Shown here one piece after another: positions 1 to 8,866 of a DNA stretch of 64,000 nt. This DNA is from Cylicocyclus nassatus (lineage: Eukaryota; Nematoda; Chromadorea; Rhabditida; Strongylidae): NCBI GenBank assembly GCA_958299035.1, contig CATQJL010000112.1:64883117-64947116 (forward strand), read 5' to 3'. The position numbers and the translations under genes are program-made. The notes under the pieces were generated by a model. It made no database searches and was not told where the DNA came from. It saw only the letters and a list, made by a program, of their open reading frames with translations. Every line of letters starts with the position of its first letter. Within the stretch, counting starts at the first letter, position 1.

Positions 1-282
1 CTTCTTATATTAGATATATTTTCAGCCCTCGACGCGTTATCATATGGCTGTCACAAAAGGATACTGTTGATGTGTTCATGCCTGCTTTTGGCAAGAGTCT
101 AGCTAGATAGTTCACCTGCACGATTCCTGCAAAAATAGACTGTACTAAGGCTTTGAAAAAAAATTCGCGATTTTTGATTGCCAAACTTGACATCAGAGTC
201 ATTAAAAGATATGGTTAACACAAAAAACGACGCTTGATTTGCAACTTCCCTTTACCTTGAGTCGATATTGGAGCAACAATAT

Positions 283-460
283 AACATTGATTCAACAGGC
301 TTGGCGGCTAAAAGGCGGGACTTTGTGACCTAATTAAGGGCGCTCGTGCCCACGACGCAGTCTGCCTCTCCCTCGCGCGCTTGCTCACTGATCATTAGCT
401 GGCCTTAATTAGGTCACGAAGCCCCGCCTTCCGGAAGCCAAGCCATTTGAATCAAATGGT
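283..460. mobile_element. Foldback MITE, about 180 bp
   Basis: Two inverted arms face each other. The left arm (about 283-340) contains GGCTTGGC then AAAAGGCGGG and GTGACCTAATTAAGG. The right arm (about 400-460) contains the reverse complement, CCTTAATTAGGTCAC, CCCGCCTT and GCCAAGCC. The 60-base loop is GC-rich. No coding capacity. Superfamily not assigned because the target duplication is unclear. Confidence 0.6.
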
Positions 461-847
461 ACATATCCTATCATGAACAGCAACTCCACCCGCCATTCGG
501 ATATGTAAATCATGCAAACCTATTTGAGAATTTGGCCTTATCTGAAGATCTATGTAATTTGTTAGCGCTGCTCACTAGGTTTGGTATAATCAAATCGCAC
601 CTTTGTTCAAGACTTTGGAACTATATATCTGCAAAATACATAGTTTCGCAATCTGACATGAATAAACTCTCTTCTGGAATAAGTTCTCTGGAAAAGCCAA
701 ATCGAAAAGGCGGGAAAACAAAGTCCAATCACAGCATGCAATCCTACCAAATTGAACCAACAAAGTCAGCAGCAGAACCGCTTAAATTTATACACCTTCG
801 TAACGAATATGTTAGGTGATGAAGCTCCTCAACACATTGAACACTAT
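461..847. other. No recognised gene
   Basis: Sequence between the foldback and the tRNA gene. A short open frame at 532-819 shows no domain, signal peptide or splice context and is probably chance. It may include the 5' flank of the tRNA gene. Confidence 0.5.
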
Positions 848-930
848 GTCATTCTGGCCGAGTGGTCTAAGGCGCTGCGTTCAGGTCGCAGTCCTCTTCG
901 GAGGGCGCAGGTTCGAATCCTGCGGATGAC
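848..930 (+). tRNA. tRNA-Leu (anticodon CAG)
   Basis: An 83-nt type II tRNA that decodes CUG. The 7-bp acceptor stem pairs GTCATTC with GGATGAC (one G-T pair). The A box is TGGCCGAGTGG. The anticodon stem CTGCG/CGCAG closes the loop TTCAGGT with anticodon CAG. A long variable arm (TCCTCTTCGGAGG region) is typical of Leu/Ser tRNAs. The T arm GCAGG-TTCGAAT-CCTGC contains the B box GGTTCGAATCC. There is no intron, and CCA is not encoded, as expected in eukaryotes. All stems are intact, so it is likely functional. It is the only tRNA gene I found in the window. Confidence 0.96.
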
Positions 931-934
931 AGAC

Positions 935-939
935 TTTTT
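935..939 (+). terminator. RNA polymerase III terminator of the tRNA gene
   Basis: A run of five T residues starts 5 nt after the tRNA 3' end. Oligo-T just downstream is the standard Pol III stop signal. Confidence 0.85.
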
Positions 940-1049
940 CTCGAGGGAAATGCAACACCTGCCTTAATGAAGAGCGTTATGAAAATTTTCCTCTGCTTGT
1001 GTGTACATCCACGTGACTACTGAAATTTTCATAGGAGTCGGTCATTTTA

Positions 1050-1948
1050 TTAGGTTGATGCAAAAATAATGACCGATTTTCCAAGCCTTTTTTCAGGGCA
1101 ACTTTCTTCCATCGGAATAGCTTTTTTGAAATACATGTAGCATACCATTGAGAAGCTCTCCTCATGCCCTGAATAATGGTTGAAGCGGACTTCCATCCTC
1201 ATCTTTATAAAGTTACTGCACTTCAAATAACCGCATCCAAATACATAATTTCATTGCATCCATTTTTCTGACCAGAACTCAAGATATCAACGGCACTTTT
1301 TCGGAAATTTAGCTATTGTATGTATAGTTCTCTACATTTTGCACAGTTAACTGTATTTTTTGAAGTCACCCAGACTGAAATATCAGCGCTCCAATATGGG
1401 TACCCGTGCGGTCATTTTCAACCCATGAATTTCTTTTGAAGATGTCAATCGCCGAAGCTTTGCTCAGTTCTCTACGTAGTGCTAGTGCATCCTGATAGTT
1501 TTTCTTGCAAAAACATCTAGCTGTTCATTACGCAGAAAATCGAAAAACTCCATATTTGGGGTTTTAAGGCACACTGAAAAATTGAAAAAAAATGACAATT
1601 CTAGATTTCAATTTTTTTTCCTTTTCGCAAATTTTTTTCCTTCAAACCCTTTTCACCGTATTTTGTACTACTAACTTGGCTGCAGGATAGGCCACTTCTC
1701 ATTCAAACTAACGAATTCTGAATTGTTATGAATTGTCATAAACAAGGTTTTAGAAAAAAAAATCTTTTTTTAACTTTCAGTCCGTATTTTCTTGTTTGTT
1801 GTGTGAGCATAAATAAATGTGCGCTGTATGGCGTAGGGTATGCTTCTGATTTGATTTCTACCGCATTTAGAGATATAAACTATTTAGAAAGTTTATAGCA
1901 CGTCAATTGAGAATTCGCAGAACGGCTACTAATTTTGCATCAACCTAA
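1050..1948. mobile_element. Mariner-type MITE, 899 bp
   Basis: The ends are inverted: TTAGGTTGATGCAAAA at 1050 and TTTTGCATCAACCTAA ending at 1948. The target dinucleotide TA is duplicated at 1048-1049 and 1949-1950. TIRs beginning TTAGGTTG with a TA target site are typical of mariner elements. No transposase frame longer than about 60 codons is present, so it is non-autonomous or decayed. Confidence 0.8.
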
Positions 1949-1950
1949 TA

Positions 1951-2299
1951 TTTCAAATGACCTTTTGCAGCAACGAAGTTCATGCAGTGAAGTCTGCCTC
2001 TATACTGAAATTCAAATTTGATCAATTAATGACAAGCACATACAAAGAAAATATTGCTGAAATTTCATGTACATAACGATCTCTGACAAGCAGTATTCTG
2101 AAGGGAAGACAAAACAACAACGATAACAACTCAGAACAACAAAAACAGATACTACAGCGCTAATCACAAGGAAAAATGCAACATAATAGATCAAAATCGA
2201 GAAAGAATTGACAATGTCAAAAAGATATGTGCACTTCATGTCGAAATAGATACGATGATGAATATCTCATATCTCATATGTGCCAATTAAGACAATGAG
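1951..2299. other. No recognised gene
   Basis: AT-rich sequence between the mariner MITE and the LTR element. A 75-codon frame on the minus strand (2012-2239) is hydrophobic and Cys-rich but has no start, splice or family support. Confidence 0.4.
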
Positions 2300-2460
2300 G
2301 GTCATATACGAACTTGCGGTTCGTACCATTCTTTGGACCCTGAGGAATGCACGGCGCGCAAGGTGGGATTAGGCCCGAAGATTTCCCACAGCATAATGTT
2401 CTTTGATAGCTTATCAACCCATTTATCATGCTTGTTCTTAGTTTGTTTATGTTCACAGTG

Positions 2461-2469
2461 TATATATAA
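2461..2469 (+). promoter_or_regulatory. TATA box in the 5' LTR
   Basis: TATATATAA, conserved in the 3' LTR at 6292-6300. It lies about 255 bp before the poly(A) signal, as expected for the U3/R boundary of an LTR promoter. Transcription would be expected to start near 2490. Confidence 0.6.
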
Positions 2470-2716
2470 GTAGTGGCTAGTCGCGTTGTACCATTTTATT
2501 TCTTTGCTTTCTTCCTATAGTTATTTGGTACTTTCAATGCTTCATCTATTTTTAGCATATTTGTCAACATCCCCTCACAGGACCCTCACAGCGGAGTCAC
2601 AGCCCCCGCACAGGACCCTCACAGCAACTCACAGCACATCCGATTGACATATATGCACATTGTATTGTTTGCCTGTTATTATCGTAGTCGCATTGTAGTC
2701 ATTAGTTGCTTTTAGC

Positions 2717-2722
2717 AATAAA
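2717..2722 (+). promoter_or_regulatory. Poly(A) signal AATAAA in the 5' LTR
   Basis: AATAAA directly precedes the SL1-like segment. The 3' LTR has the same signal at 6510-6515, where it would direct polyadenylation of the element RNA at about the position of the SL1 copy. Confidence 0.7.
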
Positions 2723-2723
2723 A

Positions 2724-2744
2724 GTTTAATTACCCAAGTTTGAG
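2724..2744 (+). promoter_or_regulatory. Embedded SL1 spliced-leader sequence (5' LTR)
   Basis: Twenty-one consecutive bases equal positions 2-22 of nematode SL1 (GTTTAATTACCC then AAGTTTGAG); only the first G of SL1 is replaced by A. It ends in GAG and is followed by GTGTAC. The same segment occurs in the 3' LTR. It could act as a trans-splice acceptor (it ends in AG) or be a fossil of a trans-spliced RNA copied by reverse transcription. Confidence 0.9.
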
Positions 2745-2833
2745 GTGTACTCGCTGTGCGTAAGTTCCGCGTGGCAGCATCAATCACAGTCCACACCGCA
2801 CACACACACACACTGACTCATCGACCGCACAAG

Positions 2834-2850
2834 TGGTGCATCGGTCAAAT
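2834..2850 (+). promoter_or_regulatory. Primer binding site, tRNA-Gly type
   Basis: TGGTGCATCGGTC begins 2 nt after the LTR. It is complementary to a tRNA 3' end ...CCGATGCA-CCA, which matches metazoan tRNA-Gly(GCC). The element at 25 kb has an even better version (TGGTGCATCGGCC). Confidence 0.75.
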
Positions 2851-3045
2851 TGAGGTACGATTTGTTGCTAACGAGTAACGCTTCCAACTAACAATCCGCA
2901 CGTTACTCACCTCACAGTTAGCACAGTATTGCACAGCGAGTCACGGAGAAATTCGCCTCACAGCTGCCTCACAGATCCCTCACAGTAAAAGTCACAGCTT
3001 CCGCATAGCCATTCACAGTATCTTACATCTCTAACTCAGCTAACA

Positions 3046-3510
3046 ATGAGCAGTACTGTAAGATCACTAAAAGGACTTGTTACTAAAAGGAACGACGCAG
3101 CGGTAAACTGGCTACAGGACTCCACCCAAGCGCTCGCAGACATACAAGCCAAGGAAAGCGCAAGGAGGATAAAAACCTGTGAGAGATACATCGAGTTTGT
3201 CGAGACGTCATTGACAAAGCTAACAAAGGCTTTTTATGAAGCTCCAGAGACCACAGAAGAGGAGGAGAAACAATAATGAAATTGCACGAGCACAGGACAC
3301 AGCTAGAAGAAGCCCAGGAGGAGGATATCGGGACTGACACAGACGGCAACACTAGCCAAGCCGCAGTCAATAGACTCCCGATCATCCCTATCCCCACAAT
3401 CACAGGAAAATGGGGAATGGGACAACTTCTGGGCTCTATACAAGGCCAATGTCCACGACCAAAATCTATCACAGCTGCAAAAGTTCAATTATTTGCTGGC
3501 ATGAGTTTTT
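3046..3510 (+). pseudogene. Broken Gag ORF (coil plus DUF1759-like piece)
   Basis: An ATG at 3046 opens a 76-codon frame rich in Lys, Glu and Ala (coiled-coil character) that stops at 3276. About 130 bp later, in another frame (about 3408-3510), the sequence reads GEWDNFWALYKANVHDQ and continues LSQLQKFNYLLA before a stop. The pattern WDxFWxLYxxxVH...LxxLQKFxYL is characteristic of the BEL/Pao Gag-associated DUF1759 domain. At least one frameshift and several stops make it a relic. Gag would assemble the particle and package the RNA. Confidence 0.75.
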
Positions 3511-4338
3511 CTTCAGCGTCGAATCATCGGTTTTATCCCGTCACCAATCCATCTCCCTTCACCGGCGGACATCGCGGAAGATCATGGAGGATACGGTGCC
3601 CAGATCAAGTCCACTCTTGTCCTCTAAAGGATGCCTACCCATAGGGCCCCCCTTTTTTTCCTCTGCCCAGTCAACCATCAGTTTTGCGGTTTTGTTACCG
3701 CCGGAGAGAAGCTATTGTTCTCGGGGGGGGGGGGGGGGTGGGATCGTTATAGCTCCGCCCCTTTGTGGTAGGCAGCCCCCTTCATATTCCCCCAAAAAAA
3801 GAATAAAAATAATAAACAACAAAAAAGGGGGGAAAGGCAGGGAAAACGCCGAAAGGGTCAGGGCCACCTAAAACTAATTTCAAACAACAACAACAAAAAG
3901 GAAAAAGAAAAGTAAAAAAATGCAGTGAATAATCAGCAGAAATATACGGAATACAGGAATAAACATAGAAATACGACGAAAAACGAAGCCAGCTTGACGG
4001 CGATATCAAAACACAAACATCGCCGATTACTCCGTCGCGCACCTTGCATCGCGCTAACGGAGATTAAACGCAGTGATATCATTTAACAACTCAATCACGG
4101 ACTGACAAAAACACCAAAGAGAATAGGATAACGGGAGCCTACTTGTGAGGCCGGAGGGCACAACAGTGCAAAATTGGCGCAATAACGCTTCGTTATCACG
4201 CTGAACTAACAAATCTGCACAGATTTCAGATTCGGCAAGCATGTAGCCCTTCTCGATAGTAGAGAACGTAGAACCGAGGGAGATTTCCAGTTATAACCCC
4301 TTGAACCGTTCCTCTAATCCTCATTTATTCACAGAAAA
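3511..4338 (+). other. Element interior without recognised coding
   Basis: It contains a G run (3723-3738), A-rich tracts (3790-3920) and frames that change repeatedly. It appears to be decayed interior of the LTR element. Immediately before the next frame is an acceptor-like TTTATTCACAG (ends about 4335), so an intron cannot be excluded. Confidence 0.5.
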
Positions 4339-6128
4339 ATGGAAAAATTGAGCCCAAGCCAAATCGCGGAACTCGAAAGAAGAGTAAAAGAGGAACTGGC
4401 ACGGAAAACGTTCATCATCGAGGAGTCGCCATCAAAGTATACGGAATCACAAATCCGCCAAAAAATAAAATTCTGTGGCGATAAATGCAACGAATTCGAA
4501 GATAAGCTCCAACAAGCGAAACTGGACCTCATCTCCCTGAAGCAAACGCGATGGAAAACTTCGTACACAGTCGCGGAGTCGTTGCAAGTCATACTCGAAT
4601 TCAAGGAGCTACGAGCACAGCACATAGAACGAAAAGGAGAGCTGATATCTTGGCAGATCAACTACTTCTTGCCCACGAATGGTATGAAATCTTGGTGGCG
4701 GCCGGTGAAGCAGAGGAGATCGATCGAGTCATATGCCTGAACGAACTGGAAGAACTGTGATTCTGGTACCTACACGGCCCAAGGACTATGGCTACCCGGA
4801 ACCACAGCAAGTATTCCGAAAGCACAAAAAGGACTCGACCGGCCCCATATTACAACGAATTCGCACAGGATACGATGCGCTCCTTGACGACGATGCGAAA
4901 GAGGTCTACGAGGTGGAACAGGAGATAAGAAGAGGCAACGAGAGCAACGAAGGATGCTCAACGAAATGTATAACGCAGTCACAGCACTTGAAACGGAATT
5001 ACAAAGACAGCGAGAAGGCAGAGAATGGCCTCAAGGTAAAACGTCCAACTAGGACATCCAACAGCTCAAAGATATGATCACAGAACTTTGAGATGAAGTG
5101 AAGCGCCAAAGACACGATTCGGATCGGAAGAGAAATGGCAACTCACGAAATGACGGCTCGTTCAAAGAAATCAAGGAAGTATTGTCACAGTTGAGATATA
5201 AGTTCGCCAACTACACGAAGAGACAAGGAGTTAGATCCAAGGAGTGTACAAGCACTTCGACAAGCAAATGGCGGAAGACAGAGAAAAGAACATGCACAGT
5301 GTGAAAGAGGAGATCCAACGTCAACAGAACTACATCCAACAGGAGACTTCGTACATGGAACAGCAACTGTCAAGATTGGCGACACAGATCAAGGAAGACT
5401 TTAAACGGAGCCGCAATGAAAGTTCAAAACTGCTGGACGAAGTAAAGAATTATATCACAAAATTGGACACCAGAAGCAACACGAAGGGCGAATCACCGGA
5501 AACACAGAGGAGGACACATCGGGAAACGGAATACCATCACCGTCACAGTCACAGTAATTACAGCAGTCATTCCGGAGAAAAAAAAACGCAAACGCCCGGA
5601 GCAAAAAACATCTACCACGGAGAAACGACACCACCACGAGGAACGTATTGCCGATTGTCAGGAGGAGCTGAAGGAGATCCAGAGGGAATTACAGAAACTA
5701 ATTTATCCGGAGAGACGATTTGGCGAAAGAGGACACAGGCTCGGTCTATTCATGTGCGTCTTCTGCAAGGAACATGGACAACACTTCTCGGATTCATGTC
5801 CCAGAATGACTTCAATCGCAGATCGAATAGCCCTATTGGACCGTGAAGGAAGATGTTACCTTGCCTGGAACGCCACTCGGGTGTCTGCGAAAAGCCAGCC
5901 CTGTGCTTCTACTGCAAGAATTGCGGACGAGGAACGGCTCATGACCATCATGCAGGCATATGTTCATTGCCGGACGAAGTCAATCGCCTAAGGCAGAGAA
6001 GGAGGGAACTCGAGAACAGGATAGAGGATTGCCAGCGCGAACTACGACACTCGGAACATAGCCACGGACCTGACAACGACACAAATCACAGCACGGACGA
6101 ATCGGGCCCCTCTTATTCTCGACGTTAG
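4339..6128 (+). pseudogene. Second Gag-like ORF: coiled coil and zinc knuckles, frameshifted
   Basis: Open from an ATG at 4339 through a highly charged Glu/Lys/Arg coil (4339-4740), continuing in shifted frames (4733-5077, 5244-5846) with Gln-rich coil and a His/Ser-rich linker. At about 5750-5990 it encodes a run of zinc-binding units: CVFCKEHGQHFSDSC, then RCYL followed after a +1-type shift by CLERHSGVC and CFYCKNCGRGTAHDHHAGIC. This Cx2C...H...C triplet architecture is common in nematode retroelement Gag proteins and suggests RNA binding. Coil continues to the stop at 6128, just before the 3' LTR. There is no pol. At least three frameshifts were noted, so it is probably not translated as one protein. 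Confidence 0.7.
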
Positions 6129-6136
6129 GGCCGGAG

Positions 6137-6621
6137 TATACGAACTTGCGGTTCGTATCATTCTTTGGGCCCTGAGGAATGCACGGCGCGCAAGGTGGGA
6201 ATAGGCCCGAAGATTTCCCATAGCATAATGTTCTTTGATAGCTTATCAACCCATTTATCATGCTTGTTCTTAGTTTATTATGTTCGCAGTGTATATATAA
6301 GTAGTGGCTAGTCGCGTTGTACCATTTTATTTCTTTGCTTTCTTCCTATAATTATTTGGCACTTTCAATGCTTCATCTATTTTTATCATATTTATCAACA
6401 TCCCCTCACAGGACCCTCACAGCAACTCACAGCACATCCGAATATATGCACATTGTATTTTTTGTCTGTTGTTATCGTAGTCGCATTGTAGTCATTAGTT
6501 GCTTTTAGTAATAAAAGTTTAATTACCCAAGTTTGAGGTGTACTCGCTGCGCGTAAGTCCCGCGTGGCAGCATCGATCACAGTCCACACCGCACACACAT
6601 ACACTGATCATCGACCGTACA
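6137..6621 (+). repeat. 3' LTR
   Basis: A direct copy of 2305-2831, ending ...CGACCGTACA and followed by the target duplication GGTCA (6622-6626). TATA box 6292-6300, AATAAA 6510-6515, SL1 segment 6517-6537. It has fewer CTCACAG units than the 5' LTR. Confidence 0.88.
6517..6537 (+). promoter_or_regulatory. Embedded SL1 spliced-leader sequence (3' LTR)
   Basis: Identical to the 21-base SL1 match in the 5' LTR (2724-2744), again right after AATAAA and followed by GTGTACTCGC. Retention in both LTRs shows that it was part of the reverse-transcribed unit when this copy integrated. Confidence 0.9.
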
Positions 6622-6626
6622 GGTCA

Positions 6627-7168
6627 CTTTGTGACTACTAACTTGGAGAAAATCCAAATTTGTAATTGTGTGTATTCGCATCAAGAATTTCGAGTATTCG
6701 CTCAACTCTTGCCTTTTCGTGAAAGGTCCCAAAGTCTCAATTTTAGAAGCTTATATCATGGTAAGATGAGATTATTACGATAATGAATATCATCTCTTCG
6801 AAAGCAATTGCTATTTAGATGCCAAAAACAGCGCAACATTTCCTAAATGCTAATCCAACAAACTAGATGTGAAAACGTTCATCTGCTATAACATGAGCGG
6901 AACAATTAGCTAAAACAGCGGCAGCGAAATCTCCGCGCCTGCTAAGAAGCGACTGAACGCTTGCGTGCTATGAAACGAATCAAACTACAAAGTAGTGAAT
7001 TTCTTCGTCGTATGAACTACAAACATAACCGAAAACCGTATTTTTTGAGTGTAGTGATTGCGAAGCTGGTGTGAGAGGACAATCTGTACCGCCCAAAATA
7101 TTTGTTCGGACTAGGATAGCATCAAACCTCTTTCGATGTTGACGACTTCGAATATGAATATGAAGAAC
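6627..7168. other. No recognised gene
   Basis: Spacer between the LTR element and the Tc1-like foldback. Short frames only, with no motif or repeat match seen within the window. Confidence 0.4.
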
Positions 7169-7170
7169 TA

Positions 7171-8722
7171 CAGTGCTGGCCAAAACTATAGATCCACTAT
7201 AAAAAACTGTCGTAGTTCGTCTGCTTCTCAACGAATTGATCTGAGATTTGGTACAGTTGTGTGTTCAACAGGCATTCATCAGTGACCGGAGCGGATTCAG
7301 CTTTCGTTAGATTATTCAGGAAAAAAATTAAAAATTTCGAAAAAAGCAGGCTCGAAAGTTGGCCAAAACTATAGATCCACCCAAAATTTCTGCCTGCTAA
7401 CGTGATTCTTAGCTTCCAAAATCTTTTGTGCATAAACCTAGTCGAAAGTCAAAGCAGTGGGTTTAGTTCAGCTGCGTCATACCTTTATAAGAAACGCTTA
7501 TCTGCTTTTTTCCACTCAAAAACTGCTCTCATGCGTATTTTGTTCCCGAGAATGTGTTTTTATGAGGATTCCGCACTTTTTTGACTGGTTTGAAAGTGAT
7601 AGGGCTCCATCTATCTTATAGATGCTTAGCAGCGTGAGCAGTAAAAAAAATTCGGGTTTTCGTATCCAAAGCGCACCTGACACAGACATAACCGTAGGCC
7701 TGCGCTCGAATTTTTGCCTTCAAAATTGGTATCCGCTATTTTTATAAGCTCAAAATAATGTAGAAGCATTATTTAGCATTATTCACCTAAAAAGAAGTTT
7801 GTAAACTATAGTTACGATTGCTTGCGAAGTCGCACTTTAATTCTTTTTCAAAGCATAAGTCTTGCGGTGTGTTCGGCAATCTCAAAGTACTTACCGACTG
7901 GTACCTTCTTTGAATTTTGCCACTTTTTAGCTGCTAACTATTGAATACACCCTGCAATATATGTTGCCTTGTGATTCACATGAGCATTATGGTCAGAAGC
8001 AGAAATAACTTCAAGGCTTGTTGCAAATCACTTTTTGCAGGATGAAGTCCTCAATTAGCCTGCATACTAGGATCTGCAAAAACCTGCAATCACTGCATAC
8101 GGACTCTCATACATACCAACAATGTATCTACTCCAGTTCACGCTCATGACAACGTTGCAGAAAGAGCTTGAAGGCATAAATTTGAACGCAGGCCTGCGGT
8201 TAGGTCTATGTCAGGTGCGCTTTAGATACGAAAACCCGAATTTTTTTCTGCTGCTCACGCTACTAAGCATCTATAAGATAGATGGAGCCCTATCACTTTC
8301 AAACCAGTCAAAAAAGTGCGGAATCCTCTACAAAAACACATTCTCGGGAACAAAATACGCATGAAAGCAGTTTTTAAGAGGAAAAAAGCAGATAAGCGTT
8401 TCTTATAAAGGTATGACGCAGCTGAACTAAACCCACTGCTTTGACTTTCGACTAGGTTTATGCACAAAAGATTTTGGAAGCTAAGAATCACGTTAGCAGG
8501 CAGAAATTTTAGGTGGATCTATAGTTTTGGCCAACTTTCGAGCCTGCTTTTTTCGAAATTTTTAATTTTTTTCCTGAATAATCTGGTGAAAACGGAATCC
8601 GCTCCGGTCACTGATGAAAGCCTGTTGAACACACAACTGTACCAAATCTCAGATCAATTCGTTGAGAAGCAGATGAACTACGGCAGTTTTTTATAGTGGA
8701 TCTATAGTTTTGGCCAGCACTG
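7171..8722. mobile_element. Tc1-like foldback element with IR/DR ends, 1552 bp
   Basis: The ends read CAGTGCTGGCC and GGCCAGCACTG with TA on both sides (7169-7170, 8723-8724). This is the diagnostic Tc1 terminus and target site. The arms are about 550 bp (7171-about 7720 and about 8170-8722) and nearly identical in inverted orientation, so frames appear twice (7197-7433 and 8460-8696). Each arm holds two direct copies of CTGGCCAAAACTATAGATCC or a close variant: one at the tip (from about 7176) and one about 184 bp inward (from about 7359). That is the IR/DR layout of some Tc1/mariner elements, with inner and outer transposase sites. The 450-bp centre shows no transposase, so the copy is non-autonomous. 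Confidence 0.88.
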
Positions 8723-8866
8723 TATCAAATAATGAGACAACAACAGAGTTGATAAAAAATACAGATTTTGCACAGAATGGTCTAGCCACCACAAAGAGGT
8801 ACTCACTTTACGCAATCTGTCACGTAATAATTGTAAGACTAACAAGGGCAGCCCCATAAATAAACA

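Larger units (their letters stand above)
2305..2831 (+). repeat. 5' LTR
   Basis: A direct repeat of 6137-6621. It opens with an inverted motif (TACGAAC...GTTCGTA) shared by both copies and ends ...CGACCGCACA. It contains a TATA box (2461-2469), a poly(A) signal (2717-2722), the SL1-identical segment (2724-2744) and a short CA repeat near the end. It is longer than the 3' LTR because of extra CTCACAG-type units at about 2581-2620. Confidence 0.88.
2573..3018 (+). repeat. Array of CTCACAG-like heptamers in LTR and leader
   Basis: Roughly fourteen CTCACAG, GTCACAG or GCACAG units occur in two clusters: inside the LTR (2573-2634) and in the untranslated leader between the primer site and the first Gag start (about 2910-3018). 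The LTR cluster differs in copy number between the two LTRs. Each unit ends in CACAG, which resembles a 3' splice site. The function is unknown. Confidence 0.75.
2305..6621 (+). mobile_element. BEL/Pao-type LTR retrotransposon, defective, SL1-bearing LTRs
   Basis: Complete element of 4317 bp. Direct LTRs lie at 2305-2831 and 6137-6621, and the 5-bp target duplication GGTCA is at 2300-2304 and 6622-6626. A primer binding site follows the 5' LTR at 2834. The interior encodes broken Gag-type frames: an N-terminal coil, a piece resembling the BEL/Pao Gag domain DUF1759, and zinc knuckles near the end. No protease, reverse transcriptase, RNase H or integrase is seen, so it can only have moved with help in trans. 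The LTRs differ by point changes and by an indel in the CTCACAG array, so the insertion is not brand new. Assignment to BEL/Pao rests on the DUF1759-like motif and the primer site shared with the element at 25 kb. Confidence 0.85.

Noticed and set aside
7197..8696. Several 60-80 codon frames (7197-7433, 8255-8491, 8460-8696)
   Set aside because: They are the same inverted arms of the Tc1-like foldback read on both strands, with no transposase motif.
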